A stretch of DNA of 64,000 bases from Candidatus Ferrigenium bremense (GTDB lineage: Bacteria; Pseudomonadota; Gammaproteobacteria; Burkholderiales; Gallionellaceae), in contig JAGRPI010000004.1 of the NCBI GenBank assembly GCA_019449635.1, positions 62,001 to 126,000 on the forward strand. Direction: 5' to 3'. Shown here one piece after another: positions 36,352 through 44,451 of this stretch. Position numbers and translations under genes: made by a program. Under the pieces are notes generated by a model. It was not told the DNA's origin. It saw nothing but the letters and a program-made list of their open reading frames with translations, and searched no databases. Every line of letters begins with the position of its first letter. The stretch's first letter is position 1.

Positions 36352-36377
36352 TAGTCAATTTTTTGCACATTGACTAG
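36351..36377 (+). promoter_or_regulatory. Hairpin over the alpA ribosome site
   Basis: CTAGTCAAT (36351-36359) and ATTGACTAG (36369-36377) form a perfect 9-bp stem with a 9-nt loop. The ribosome site AGGAG at 36376-36380 begins in the 3' arm. The structure could limit alpA translation, or the palindrome could be the AlpA operator. Confidence 0.5.
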
Positions 36378-36385
36378 GAGAACTT

Positions 36386-36595
36386 ATGAGTAATTCGATA
36401 AAAATTGGCGTTTTACGCCTGCCTGCAGTGATTCAGTTGGTTGGACTGAGCCGATCGAGCATATATCTGCTTATCCAGCAAAACGCTTTTCCGAAGCCAG
36501 TTCAGTTGTCCACCCGTGCAGTTGGCTGGCGGCATTCCGATGTCGAAACTTGGCTGGATAGCCGCGCAATTGCTGGAAAGAAGGAGGGTGTATGA
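36386..36595 (+). CDS. alpA: AlpA-family regulator/excisionase
   Basis: The 69-residue protein reads LRLPAVIQLVGLSRSSIYLLIQQNAFPKPVQLSTRAVGWRHSDVETWL with typical AlpA spacing. P4-type elements use AlpA to activate or direct excision by the cognate integrase. AGGAG lies 5 bp before the start. It overlaps the next gene by 4 bp, a parallel to the AlpA-like and Replic_Relax genes of the tRNA-Thr element. Confidence 0.88.
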   Translation: MSNSIKIGVLRLPAVIQLVGLSRSSIYLLIQQNAFPKPVQLSTRAVGWRHSDVETWLDSRAIAGKKEGV

Positions 36596-37458
36596 ACAAA
36601 CCTCCGCGCACAGATGCTGCCAGCGCAGCAGCAAAAGAGCTGATTTTCATGGGCGTCAATCGGCGCAAGTTGGGAGAGAGTTCCCTGTTGCTGCTGACTG
36701 GCTGGGCGGCACTGAATGGATTGACAACGGAACCAGAAGCCAAGATTCTTCTTGGCAGGGCAGGGAGCCTGAAAAAATATTCCAAGCAGGGATATTTCAA
36801 GCAGATTTCTTTACCGCCGGGTCTGAAGTCGGCACCGCACTTCCCTCACCAGCATTACTACCATTTAACTGAAAAGGGGTTCATGTTGCTTGCCATGCAT
36901 ACTCCTGAGTTGGCTGAATGTGGGAATCTTGATTTGCGGCAGAGGACATATTTGCATGACTTCATCGGACGTATCGAGGCGGCGTACCGCGTCAGGTTTT
37001 GCAATATTCAATTCTACGTTCCGGAAATCAGGTTGCCTGACCTCGCATCACCCAACCAGAAGCAGCACGATGGCCATTATGTATTGCACAGCGGCGAGCG
37101 GGTTGGTGTTGAAGTCGAGGCGGCGGATTTTAAGAGTAGTGACAAGCTGGCACGCTTTGTGGCGCAGTGCCTGAACTCGATCACCAATAATCGCGTTCAG
37201 CAGATCCAAATTCTGGTTCAGACGGAGTCGGCACGATGCCATTACGCCAAACCATTTATGGCGGGACAGACATACTGTCCGGTATGGGTGAAGGAAAATG
37301 GCAAGTGGTATCCGCGTCAGTCGTCAAAAACTGTCATATCTCCGGGTTTGGCAACCAAGGTGAAAGTTGACCTGATTATTTCCGAGAAGGAGGTTGTGGA
37401 GAAGTTGTGTCGCGAGCCAACCATATGGCTTCCGTCCTCAGATGCATGGGAGCACTGA
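36592..37458 (+). CDS. Replic_Relax-like protein of the second element
   Basis: The 288-residue protein is not similar enough to the 4749 gene to align by eye throughout. It has the same layout: an N-terminal winged-helix-like region and a central QHDGHYV...VGVEVEAADFKSSDKL...QIQILVQT segment, where D, ExE and K are spaced as in Replic_Relax/MobC proteins. It overlaps alpA by 4 bp. The twin TGGG-loop motif lies 550 bp downstream, again as in the first element. The family call is tentative. Confidence 0.5.
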   Translation: MNKPPRTDAASAAAKELIFMGVNRRKLGESSLLLLTGWAALNGLTTEPEAKILLGRAGSLKKYSKQGYFKQISLPPGLKSAPHFPHQHYYHLTEKGFMLLAMHTPELAECGNLDLRQRTYLHDFIGRIEAAYRVRFCNIQFYVPEIRLPDLASPNQKQHDGHYVLHSGERVGVEVEAADFKSSDKLARFVAQCLNSITNNRVQQIQILVQTESARCHYAKPFMAGQTYCPVWVKENGKWYPRQSSKTVISPGLATKVKVDLIISEKEVVEKLCREPTIWLPSSDAWEH

Positions 37459-38238
37459 AATTGTTTCGCATCTGCCCAGACGAGCTCGGGTGACTCGATA
37501 CCAGGATGGCCGGTACGGATAAAGCGCATTGCAGGAGGGTGGTTTGACACAATGGATCGGATTTCTGGAATCGCTGGCAGAAGCAGGTCGGTGTGGAAAC
37601 AAGTCGGCTGCTTCGCGCACCCGTTTTGTTTTTTGCAGTATCCCTGCATTGTGCTGGCTATCGTCAACCATATCGTTATCGGTATGACGATATTCGATAA
37701 CGATATCTGATGGCGATATCTGATGTGAAAATCATATTTTGTGTTTGTCACCATCAAACACGGCGGAACGCCAGCAATGACGCCCTGTACGGGCTATTGC
37801 AGGCTCGGTGCTAGGGCACCGTCCTTGGTTTGTTGGTGGGGCGCGCCTCGCTTTGCTCGGCTAGGTGCCTTTTTGACCCCTCCCGCACTAAGCGTGCGCG
37901 ATGGGTCGGGCTGCCCCTCCATGTGCCGCTGCCGCAGCACACGGAGCCTCTGGCATCCCTCAAAAACGCACCTAGCCGAGCAAGTCGGCGCGCCGGGGTG
38001 CAAGCACCCCCCACTAATCGACCGCCGGTGGGCCGGCTGAATCCGCTGGGGCGGATTCTCGATAAGTGGCTCCCCCCGTGCCTGAGACAGGCGGCGCAAG
38101 CGTCACCTGTCTCAGTGGCTCGGGCTGGACGCCCGGCCCCACCGCTTCGCGGCGGCACCCTTTTCGCGGCGATGCCCTAGTGTGTGTGGGTCGGCCATGC
38201 AAAATATATAGGCCTTTTGATAGGCCGTTCGGCAACGA
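37459..38238. other. 780-bp structured non-coding region of the second element
   Basis: No gene is supported. It contains an A/T-rich part with the inverted repeat ATATCGTTATCG/CGATAACGATAT (37670-37706) and a tandem CGATATCTGATG (37701-37725). A GC-rich part follows with hairpins, including CTGAGACAGG/CCTGTCTCAG near 38083-38114 and CGGGC-TGGAC-GCCCG near 38120, the latter shared with the region at 6265. The twin TGGG motif lies at 38011-38069. Confidence 0.55.
38011..38069 (+). ncRNA. Twin TGGG-loop structured motif, copy 2
   Basis: The outer stem pairs 38011-38021 with 38059-38069 (one mismatch). Hairpin 1 is GCCGG-TGGG-CCGGC (38024-38037). Hairpin 2 is GAATCCGC-TGGG-GCGGATTC (38039-38058). 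Relative to copy 1 the stems differ by paired changes while both TGGG loops and the GTGGCTCCCCCCG tail are unchanged. Confidence 0.6.
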
Positions 38239-38412
38239 CTCAAGAATGAGCTGGTGCATCATCGCAAGTTCGAGACTCGGCACAAGGCAAGACAGTAGAT
38301 CAGCGAATACATCGAGGTCTTCTACAACCGGCAGCAGGAGCAGATAAGACTGGGGTATCTGTTACCAGCGAAATTTACGCAGCGATACTGTGCAACACTG
38401 CGCGCTGCTTAA
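38239..38412 (+). pseudogene. Remnant of an IS3-family transposase (C-terminal end)
   Basis: The frame reads LKNELVHHRKFETRHKARQ-stop-ISEYIEVFYNRQQ...LGYLLPAKF, the C-terminal end of an IS3-family DDE transposase with an in-frame stop. The catalytic part is gone. Confidence 0.8.
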
Positions 38413-38423
38413 CCCGTTGGACT

Positions 38424-38696
38424 CTACGATTGACAGCAAAGGTCAATTTGACTTGATTGCTTTTCAGAAGGCATTTCATCTGGGATATGTTCAACCAGCT
38501 GCTCGATGCGGCAGCCAAAGTAACTACATAGCCGGTCGAGATTCTTTGTCACAGTGCTGTAACCGCGCTGGTTGGCCATCTTTGACAACGTCACACGATT
38601 GATTTTCGTGGCTTTGGAAATCACAGTCAGGGTTACCCGTTTCCCATCCTGAAACTGTTTTTCGGCTATCAGCTCTTGTAGTCTAAATCGCAACAT
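38424..38696 (-). CDS. Small Cro/CI-type HTH protein
   Basis: The 90-residue protein begins MLRFRLQELIAEK and has a helix-turn-helix (LTVISKATKINRVTLSKMANQRGYSTVTKNLDRLCSYFGCRIEQLVEHIPDE with HTH_26 spacing). It is divergent from the HTH gene at 38824 and probably regulates the shared region. The start is set at the ATG closest to the domain. Confidence 0.75.
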   Translation of the reverse strand: MLRFRLQELIAEKQFQDGKRVTLTVISKATKINRVTLSKMANQRGYSTVTKNLDRLCSYFGCRIEQLVEHIPDEMPSEKQSSQIDLCCQS

Positions 38697-38823
38697 TGTG
38701 CGTGGATAATAACATTTGTTAAGAAATGTTTGCAATCACCTCCTTTATGTGTTAATATATATTTACGTTTGGTTCTGTGCAGGTTCAAACGAGTCATATT
38801 TATTAACACTTATGGAGGTAAGC

Positions 38824-39090
38824 ATGAATTGCAAACGCAAGCGCAACAACATGGATCTGGTCAACCTGCTTCACGGCACATTGAGGTTAAAGGGATTGAC
38901 GCTGGCTGATATTGCCCGGCACTTGAAGGTCAGCTACATCTACATGGCATCGCTCAGTAACGGTGCGCGCCCGCTCAGTGGGCTCAAGCTCGAAAAGCAA
39001 CGCAAGCTGGCGGCATTTCTCGGCATATCCATGATCGACTTCTTGCTTATGATCGGCGTACTGCGCCGGGAAGACCTGATCAACCGCTGA
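38824..39090 (+). CDS. Small HTH regulator
   Basis: The 88-residue protein has an XRE-like helix-turn-helix, LTLADIARHLKVSYIYMASLSNGARPLSGLKLEKQRKLAAFLGIS, preceded by a basic N terminus. A strong GGAGG site lies 7 bp before the ATG. It faces away from the HTH gene at 38424. The function is probably regulation of the neighbouring nuclease-like gene or the element. Confidence 0.7.
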   Translation: MNCKRKRNNMDLVNLLHGTLRLKGLTLADIARHLKVSYIYMASLSNGARPLSGLKLEKQRKLAAFLGISMIDFLLMIGVLRREDLINR

Positions 39091-39186
39091 TTCTTTCCTC
39101 GTCACATGTCGGCTGCATGCGGTCATCACTGGTGGCCGCCGCAGAATTGCCAGGAGTTCTGGAAACTAAACAGAAAGGAAGGATAA

Positions 39187-40080
39187 ATGCCATTATTCAG
39201 CAAGAAGGGCAACGTACTGACCCTCGTCAATGCCCGGCAGGCCGAGTCGGAAAAGAGCGTCCAGCGTTTGATCGAGCAAAACCTCAAGGCCGTACTCGAC
39301 ATGCATCTGCTGGCGAGCGAATACCGGACACAGGGCGGCAGGATCGATACGCTTGCCGTCGACAGCCAGGGTGCGCCGGTCGTAATCGAATACAAGCGAA
39401 AAAGGGACGACAACGTCATCAATCAATCATTGTCGTACCTCAAATGGTTGACCGGCCAGCGCCCTGAATTTTTCGAGTCGGTAATGCAGAAGCGGCTCCC
39501 GGAAGAGGTGATGGAGAACATCCGGCTCGACTGGCAGCATCCGCGCGTTGTTTGCATAGCGGAGTCGTTCAGCAAGTTCGATATCGATACGGTCGAGATG
39601 GTGCCGCTGCGCATCGAGCTATTCAAATACCGCCTTTACGAGGGAGGCCTGTTGAGCCTGGATCCGGTCCATGGCGAGAAACAGTGCGCCACCAGGGAGA
39701 CTATGTCGCAGGGTGCCGGTGATCCAGACCTTGCGGTGATCGAGGCAATGAAGGAGCAATCGCAGGCATCTCACCTGATTCGTACTCTGTTCGACGAGTT
39801 GCGGGAAAGGATCATGGCGCTGGACCAGTACATCGTCGAGAAAGCGGGCAAGCGCAGCATCTCCTATCGGCTGTCCAAGAACTTCGCCGAGATTCTCATT
39901 CGCAAGGACAGGCTGGTCATCAGCTTGCGTCCGATTATCTACAACGATCCCAGGGGCATGGTAAAGGAGATCGCCGAAGGTTATGTGGTCACCATGAATC
40001 GGCGTATCACGCTGACTTCGCCGAGTGATCTCGACTATGCGTGCGGCATTATCGAACAGTCGTACAAGAACGTGCTTTGA
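39187..40080 (+). CDS. PD-(D/E)XK nuclease-like protein with DUF5655 domain
   Basis: The 297-residue protein has an N-terminal endonuclease-like fold: GGRIDTLAVDSQGAPVVIEYKRKRDDNVINQSLSYLKWL carries D, ExK and Q in the order of PD-(D/E)XK enzymes of the NucS/RmuC-like kind. The C-terminal region (about 195-297) resembles DUF5655, a DNA-related module. A GAAAGGA ribosome site precedes it. It could be a solitary restriction or repair nuclease. Together with fic and the HTH genes it gives this end of the island a defence-like character, which is an inference. Confidence 0.72.
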   Translation: MPLFSKKGNVLTLVNARQAESEKSVQRLIEQNLKAVLDMHLLASEYRTQGGRIDTLAVDSQGAPVVIEYKRKRDDNVINQSLSYLKWLTGQRPEFFESVMQKRLPEEVMENIRLDWQHPRVVCIAESFSKFDIDTVEMVPLRIELFKYRLYEGGLLSLDPVHGEKQCATRETMSQGAGDPDLAVIEAMKEQSQASHLIRTLFDELRERIMALDQYIVEKAGKRSISYRLSKNFAEILIRKDRLVISLRPIIYNDPRGMVKEIAEGYVVTMNRRITLTSPSDLDYACGIIEQSYKNVL

Positions 40081-40103
40081 ACAGAAGTTAGAAAGGGCAG
40101 GAA

Positions 40104-40538
40104 ATGGATAAGGAATTGCTAATGGTTATGTGCGTGTTTGCCGGCCTGATCGTCAGCCTCATCGGCATCGCTAATGTTTCCACGTCTGACGTCAACACAT
40201 ACAGGCTCATGCTGACCACGGAAGGGTGCGCCTACGCCAGCTCGATCGGCCTTCCGATCGAAACAGGCGATTCATGTGCGGTCGCTGTGCGATTCAGGCC
40301 AAACCAGGTCGGCAGCGGCGGTGTCATTTTCATGGATAACGACAAGCGACTCACGATCAGCGATTCGATGCTGCTGGCCAGCGAACGAGTACCCATCGAT
40401 CTGCCATCGACGCCGGAACTCAGTGCAAAGGCGAACTGGGGATTGGTCTGGCTTGCCGTCGGCGGCCTGATGTTAATGTTTGGATTGTTTATCGGGTGCG
40501 GCAAGTCTCGTGCTGGGCAAAAGGGAGGCGGGGAGTGA
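40104..40538 (+). CDS. Membrane protein with two helices, unknown function
   Basis: The 144-residue protein has an N-terminal helix (LLMVMCVFAGLIVSLIGIA), a periplasmic domain of about 80 residues with two cysteines, and a C-terminal helix (WGLVWLAVGGLMLMFGLFIGC). It follows the nuclease gene by 23 bp with GGGCAGGAA upstream, so it is likely co-transcribed. No family is recognised. Confidence 0.65.
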   Translation: MDKELLMVMCVFAGLIVSLIGIANVSTSDVNTYRLMLTTEGCAYASSIGLPIETGDSCAVAVRFRPNQVGSGGVIFMDNDKRLTISDSMLLASERVPIDLPSTPELSAKANWGLVWLAVGGLMLMFGLFIGCGKSRAGQKGGGE

Positions 40539-40638
40539 ATTCCCGGGTATGTAATTGCCGCAAGGAAATTCCAAGCACGTTCCATGCCCGCCTTGTTGTC
40601 GATGATTGCAATCTTCTATCCGATGTACGCATATGCTT

Positions 40639-40797
40639 GCCTACAGGGGGTGAAGGAGGGGTACAGGGGAACTGCGGCCGCGAATGAGGCTGCGGTTCCC
40701 TTGTGACAAGCCCCTCAGGGGCGCGTCAGCAGGTGGTTTCCTGATTGTTCGGGCTGCCGGCTGGCGGGCACTTTCAAAGTGCCCGAGAGGCGAAGTT
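40639..40797 (+). ncRNA. Conserved structured motif (second family), copy A
   Basis: Starts with GCCTACAGGGGGTGAA. A 13-bp hairpin follows (40667-40679 with 40688-40700) with loop GCGAATGA. A late hairpin GGGCACTTT-C-AAAGTGCCC (40766-40784) is followed by AGAGGCGAAGTT. Copy B at 62246-62385 keeps both hairpins with changed stems. A short open frame also crosses it. Confidence 0.55.
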
Positions 40798-40900
40798 GAA
40801 AAGAGAACGACTTCTCTGACTGGGCTTGAAATGGCTGCTCTCATATTCGATGCTACCGAAGCTGCGGGCGCGACGATCAAATTACAATAAGGTATTTGGG

Positions 40901-41086
40901 ATGAACAATTTGCACGCTGACAGTGCAGGTGCGACCGCACAAGGCATCAGACTCGGGAGAATCGTCCGTCGCAGCATCGCTGGCTATTTCGCACCGCTGA
41001 TAGCCGCTCGCAGATTTTTCAGGAAGCCGCGATGGGGCTATGCCAAGCAATTGCGGGTCGTGTATCGGTATGCATTTGGAAGATAG
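40901..41086 (+). CDS. Small basic protein, unknown function
   Basis: The 61-residue protein is rich in arginine, with a central hydrophobic stretch (IAGYFAPLIAARRFF). The start has AAGG upstream and the gene is isolated between the structured motif and IS30. It may be real or a chance frame; no family is recognised. Confidence 0.35.
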   Translation: MNNLHADSAGATAQGIRLGRIVRRSIAGYFAPLIAARRFFRKPRWGYAKQLRVVYRYAFGR

Positions 41087-41222
41087 GTGATGCCCATATT
41101 GGGTTAGGTAGTCCTGCTGTTCCCAATGGCTGCTTGGGGGGGATGATTTTTGCGGCTTGGCTGACGGAGTTGTGCCATGAGCCGACGGTCAATGATGTAG
41201 CTGCGACAGGCAGCTATTCGGT

Positions 41223-42452
41223 GCGGATTCAACCGGTCGATGCAACACACTAGAATCTGCGTAAGCAGAATAAGGAGTGTTGCAGATGAAGCAAAGACCA
41301 CGGATCTATTACACGGAAAACCAGAAAGCACTAATGTGGGATCGCTGGCAGAAAGGTGAGTCCCTCCAGCAGATTGCCCAGTTGTTTGATCGAAACCACT
41401 CATCGATACAACGCATCCTGGCTGAAAGCGGCGGGATAAGACCGGAGCCACGATGCCGTTCGAGATTGGCGTTAACCTTGTCTGAGCGTGAAGAGATATC
41501 GCGTGCATTGGTGGCGGGTCATTCGATCCGCTCGATAGCAACGCTGCTCGGTAGGGCGCCATCCACCATCAGCCGCGAACTCAAACGCAACGGTGGCCAA
41601 GAATGCTATCGGGCGAGTCAAGCCGACCAGGCGGCCTGGGATCGGACACGCCGTCCCAAGACCTGTAAACTGGCCGATAACCGTGCGTTGGCGCACATCG
41701 TGGCAGATAAGCTCCAACGGCAGTGGGCGCCGGAGCAGATTGCCGGATGGCTGAAGCACACTTACCCAAGCGACGAGAATTACCAGGTGTCACACGAGAC
41801 AATCTATCGCAGCCTCTTCATTCAGGCCCGTGGGGTACTGAAGAAGGAGCTGGTGCAGCATTTGAGGCGCACACGAGTCATGCGCCGCTCGCGCCATCAT
41901 ACGCAGAAGACAGACAATCACGGCAGAATTACTGATGCGGTATCGATCAGCGAGCGTCCGGCCTCCGTGGCAGATCGTGCTGTACCCGGCCACTGGGAGG
42001 GGGACCTGTTGTGTGGAAGCAAGAATAGCCAGATTGCGACCCTCGTCGAACGTCATACGCGCTATGTGAAGCTGGTGAAGGTCGCCAGCAAAGACACCGA
42101 AACGGTCATCAATGCGTTGATCAAAAATGCTCGCAGATTGCCGCAGGAACTCTACAAATCGCTGACTTGGGATCGGGGCAAAGAGATGGCAGACCACAAG
42201 CGATTCACGTTGGCGACTGATATTAAGGTCTACTTCTGCGACCCTCAGAATCCCTGGCAGCGAGGGACTAATGAGAATACGAACGGGCTATTAAGGCAAT
42301 ATTTCCCCAAGGGGATAGACCTTTCCGCTTACTCGCAAGCGGAGCTAAATGCAGTAGCGAGGAAATTAAATACCCGCCCCAGGAAAACACTTAACTACGA
42401 AACACCCGCTGAACGATTCAGCCAATCCGTTGCATCGACCGGTTGAATCCGC
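41223..42452 (+). mobile_element. IS30-family insertion sequence
   Basis: The inverted repeats GCGGATTCAACCGGTCGATG... (41223-41246) and their exact complement (42429-42452) are 24 bp long and enclose one transposase gene. The right repeat overlaps the end of the gene. Target duplication could not be decided by eye. Confidence 0.88.
41286..42446 (+). CDS. IS30-family transposase
   Basis: The 386-residue protein has two N-terminal helix-turn-helix regions (EYRQ-like LQQIAQLFDRNHSSIQRIL and HSIRSIATLLGRAPSTISREL). A DDE core follows: D in PGHWEGDLL, D in SLTWDRGKEM, and E in WQRGTNENTNGLLRQYFPKG, the last being the IS30 signature. AAGGAG lies 8 bp upstream of ATG 41286; the GTG at 41277 is less likely. 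The gene is intact. Confidence 0.95.
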   Translation: MKQRPRIYYTENQKALMWDRWQKGESLQQIAQLFDRNHSSIQRILAESGGIRPEPRCRSRLALTLSEREEISRALVAGHSIRSIATLLGRAPSTISRELKRNGGQECYRASQADQAAWDRTRRPKTCKLADNRALAHIVADKLQRQWAPEQIAGWLKHTYPSDENYQVSHETIYRSLFIQARGVLKKELVQHLRRTRVMRRSRHHTQKTDNHGRITDAVSISERPASVADRAVPGHWEGDLLCGSKNSQIATLVERHTRYVKLVKVASKDTETVINALIKNARRLPQELYKSLTWDRGKEMADHKRFTLATDIKVYFCDPQNPWQRGTNENTNGLLRQYFPKGIDLSAYSQAELNAVARKLNTRPRKTLNYETPAERFSQSVASTG

Positions 42453-42692
42453 AGGCCAAAGCGGTCGTTTCAATAAATCTAATTGGCTCTATAACAAAAG
42501 GCTGCTTACGGGAGATGTCGATCTGAATTTATGAGGCTGATGAACTGATACGACTATGGATAGAGAGTGGTACACACTGTCACAATTTGATACAACACTG
42601 AAATCCCTGTGCAATGTTCACCCCTCATTATGGCCACATCAGGAACGCGACCTGATCTAGGCAACATAATCTAATTTAACTGACAGGAGTAC

Positions 42693-43013
42693 ATGATGAA
42701 CAGCAGAAACTTTTTTTATAATGCCGCACTGATTTTTGGCTTGGCCACCACGGGAATAAGTTTTGCGGATGAAGTTACTACGGTAGACCCTTCCAGCATG
42801 ACCCAGCAGGAGCGTGAAGCCTATCGCGCCGAAAGACAGGCCAGCATGACCCCCGAGCAGCGCGCCGAAAGGCAGGCCTCCCATAGCCAGGGCGGCAGCG
42901 CCCAAGGACAGGGCACAATGGCACGCGACGGTTCCGGGTCGGGTGGGCAATATGGGCGTAGCGGCGGGCAGGGCAACGGCATGGGAGGTGGTCGTGGTCG
43001 GGGCGGGCGCTGA
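42693..43013 (+). CDS. Small exported Gly/Arg-rich protein (Spy-like repeat MTPEQR)
   Basis: The 106-residue protein has a signal peptide (FFYNAALIFGLATTGISFA), then two repeats of the form MT.xER.AERQAS (SMTQQEREAYRAERQASMTPEQRAERQ) and a glycine/arginine-rich tail. The layout equals the product of 50582-50875. The MTPEQR words recall the LTxxQ motif of Spy/CpxP proteins. AGGAG precedes the start. Function unknown; periplasmic stress or metal binding is possible. Confidence 0.65.
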   Translation: MMNSRNFFYNAALIFGLATTGISFADEVTTVDPSSMTQQEREAYRAERQASMTPEQRAERQASHSQGGSAQGQGTMARDGSGSGGQYGRSGGQGNGMGGGRGRGGR

Positions 43014-43153
43014 TAGCAACCTTTGATGTGGAGATCACCCTGGTGGCGTGAGCGTGGTCTCCGTGGTTTTGTTCCAAGGCTCTAACGTAAAACTCACGAA
43101 GCGAGCCTGATACTCTCTCCCTTTGAAGGAGTATCAGGGGAAAGAAAAGCAGA

Positions 43154-43198
43154 CATGGCGTATCACCACCTCGGCTATTGAGGCAGTGATACGCCATG
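43154..43198. terminator. Large hairpin between convergent units
   Basis: CATGGCGTATCAC (43154-43166) pairs perfectly with GTGATACGCCATG (43186-43198), with an additional inner CCTC/GAGG pair. It has no clear T run, so it may be a bidirectional stop or a processed structure rather than a classical terminator. Confidence 0.45.
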
Positions 43199-43213
43199 CT
43201 CGTTAGGTTAGTG

Positions 43214-43435
43214 TCAGCCATGCCTCCGTGCCGCCGCCTTCACGCGGTAACAGCTCGTTTCCATCCATTGGCTCAGCAGTTGACGTGCAATTGCGAGCCC
43301 CAGTCCGGTACTGCCGGTGGTGGATGCTGCGCGAGGCTTCCAGACGGTAAAAGGGGCGAATACGCTTTCAAGCTGATCGGGTGACCGAGTGGGTTTTTGT
43401 CGTGTGGCATATTGCTTCCTGATTGTATGAGCCAT
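43214..43435 (-). pseudogene. Remnant of a sensor histidine kinase C terminus
   Basis: The frame reads LESVFAPFTVWKPRAASTTGSTGLGLAIARQLLSQ, the end of a HATPase domain with the G2 box GSTGLGLAIA, then continues into unrelated residues by a shift. Only about 50 codons of kinase sequence remain. It resembles the end of the intact kinase at 59841. Confidence 0.7.
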
Positions 43436-43470
43436 ACTGTTATTGAAAGCTCACTTTAAATAGTTACAGC

Positions 43471-44349
43471 CTAAGTCGCAAATCTTCTTGCACCGACTAC
43501 GCACAGCGCAACTGCCAGTGCTGAAACGATCATCATCGCGCTGACGTGTTCCCCCAACAGCAGCGCTGCCATGGCCAGCCCAAAGAACGGTTGCAGCAAT
43601 TGCAACTGGCTGATCGACGCGATGCCGCCAAGCGCCAGGCCGTGATACCAGAAAAAAAATCCAAGCAGCATGCTGAACAGCGAGACGTAGCCGAGACTTA
43701 GCAAAGCGGGCCAAGCGGCCTGCTGAAAATTGCCGGGCAGCATCCACAGGCTCAGCGGCAACATCAATGGCAGAGCCAATACCAACGCCCAGCAGATAAC
43801 CTGCCATCCGCCCATGCTGCGGGCCAGACGCGCGCCCTCGGCATAGCCCAAGCCGCACACGATAACCGCAGCCAGCATCAGCAGATCACCCGATACCGAA
43901 ACGTCGATGCCTTGCCCCATCGCAAATCCTGCCACAACGAGACTCCCCGATAAGGAGAACAGCCAGAACAAGCCGCACGGATTTTTGTCGCCGTGCAGTA
44001 CGCCGAATATTACCGTCGTCATCGGCAGCAACCCGACGAATACGGTGGCATGCGCTGCACTGACATGTCGTAGCGCCAGAGCCAGCAATAGCGGGAAGCC
44101 GATCACCACACCGAGCGCCACCAACAGCAAGGCGCGCTTGTCGCCACGCGCAGGGCGCGGCTGGCGTAAAGCCAGTAGAATCAACGCGGCGAGCACGCCG
44201 GCAATGGCTGCTCGCGCAAAAGTCACAAAGATCGGGTCGAAGGTGATGACCGCTACCCGCGTGGCGGAAATCGTTCCGCTGAAGATCAGCACGCCCAACA
44301 GCCCGCTGGCCCATCCCTTGAATGCCTTGTCCATGTCCATGCCCGCCAT
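43471..44349 (-). CDS. EamA/DMT-family transporter
   Basis: The 292-residue protein has ten hydrophobic segments in two halves of five, as in drug/metabolite transporters (GVLIFSGTISATRVAVITFDPIFVTFARAAIAG at the start). The second half begins LLMLAAVIVCGLGYAEGARLA. It is divergent from a MocR-type regulator with 54-102 bp between, so it is probably the regulated target and exports a metabolite such as an amino acid or amine. ATG 44334 or 44328 are alternative starts. Confidence 0.85.
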   Translation of the reverse strand: MAGMDMDKAFKGWASGLLGVLIFSGTISATRVAVITFDPIFVTFARAAIAGVLAALILLALRQPRPARGDKRALLLVALGVVIGFPLLLALALRHVSAAHATVFVGLLPMTTVIFGVLHGDKNPCGLFWLFSLSGSLVVAGFAMGQGIDVSVSGDLLMLAAVIVCGLGYAEGARLARSMGGWQVICWALVLALPLMLPLSLWMLPGNFQQAAWPALLSLGYVSLFSMLLGFFFWYHGLALGGIASISQLQLLQPFFGLAMAALLLGEHVSAMMIVSALAVALCVVGARRFAT

Positions 44350-44405
44350 TTCTTATGAAGAGCCTGCATCTTCCCCTGAAAGTGTCTGGACAAACAGGGA
44401 TGAAT

Positions 44406-44451
44406 GGGTACAATTAAAAGATACTGTCCAGAAAGATTGTGGGTACAAATT
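44406..44451. promoter_or_regulatory. Direct repeats GGGTACAATT, candidate MocR operator
   Basis: GGGTACAATT (44406-44415) and GGGTACAAATT (44441-44451) are spaced by about 35 bp in the divergent promoter region of the transporter and MocR genes. MocR/PdxR proteins are known to bind direct repeats with helically phased spacing. Confidence 0.5.

Noticed and set aside
40684-40890. 68-codon frame through structured motif copy A
   Set aside because: Not firm: the corresponding frame in copy B shares only short fragments, while hairpins are kept. Mentioned as an alternative in the finding.
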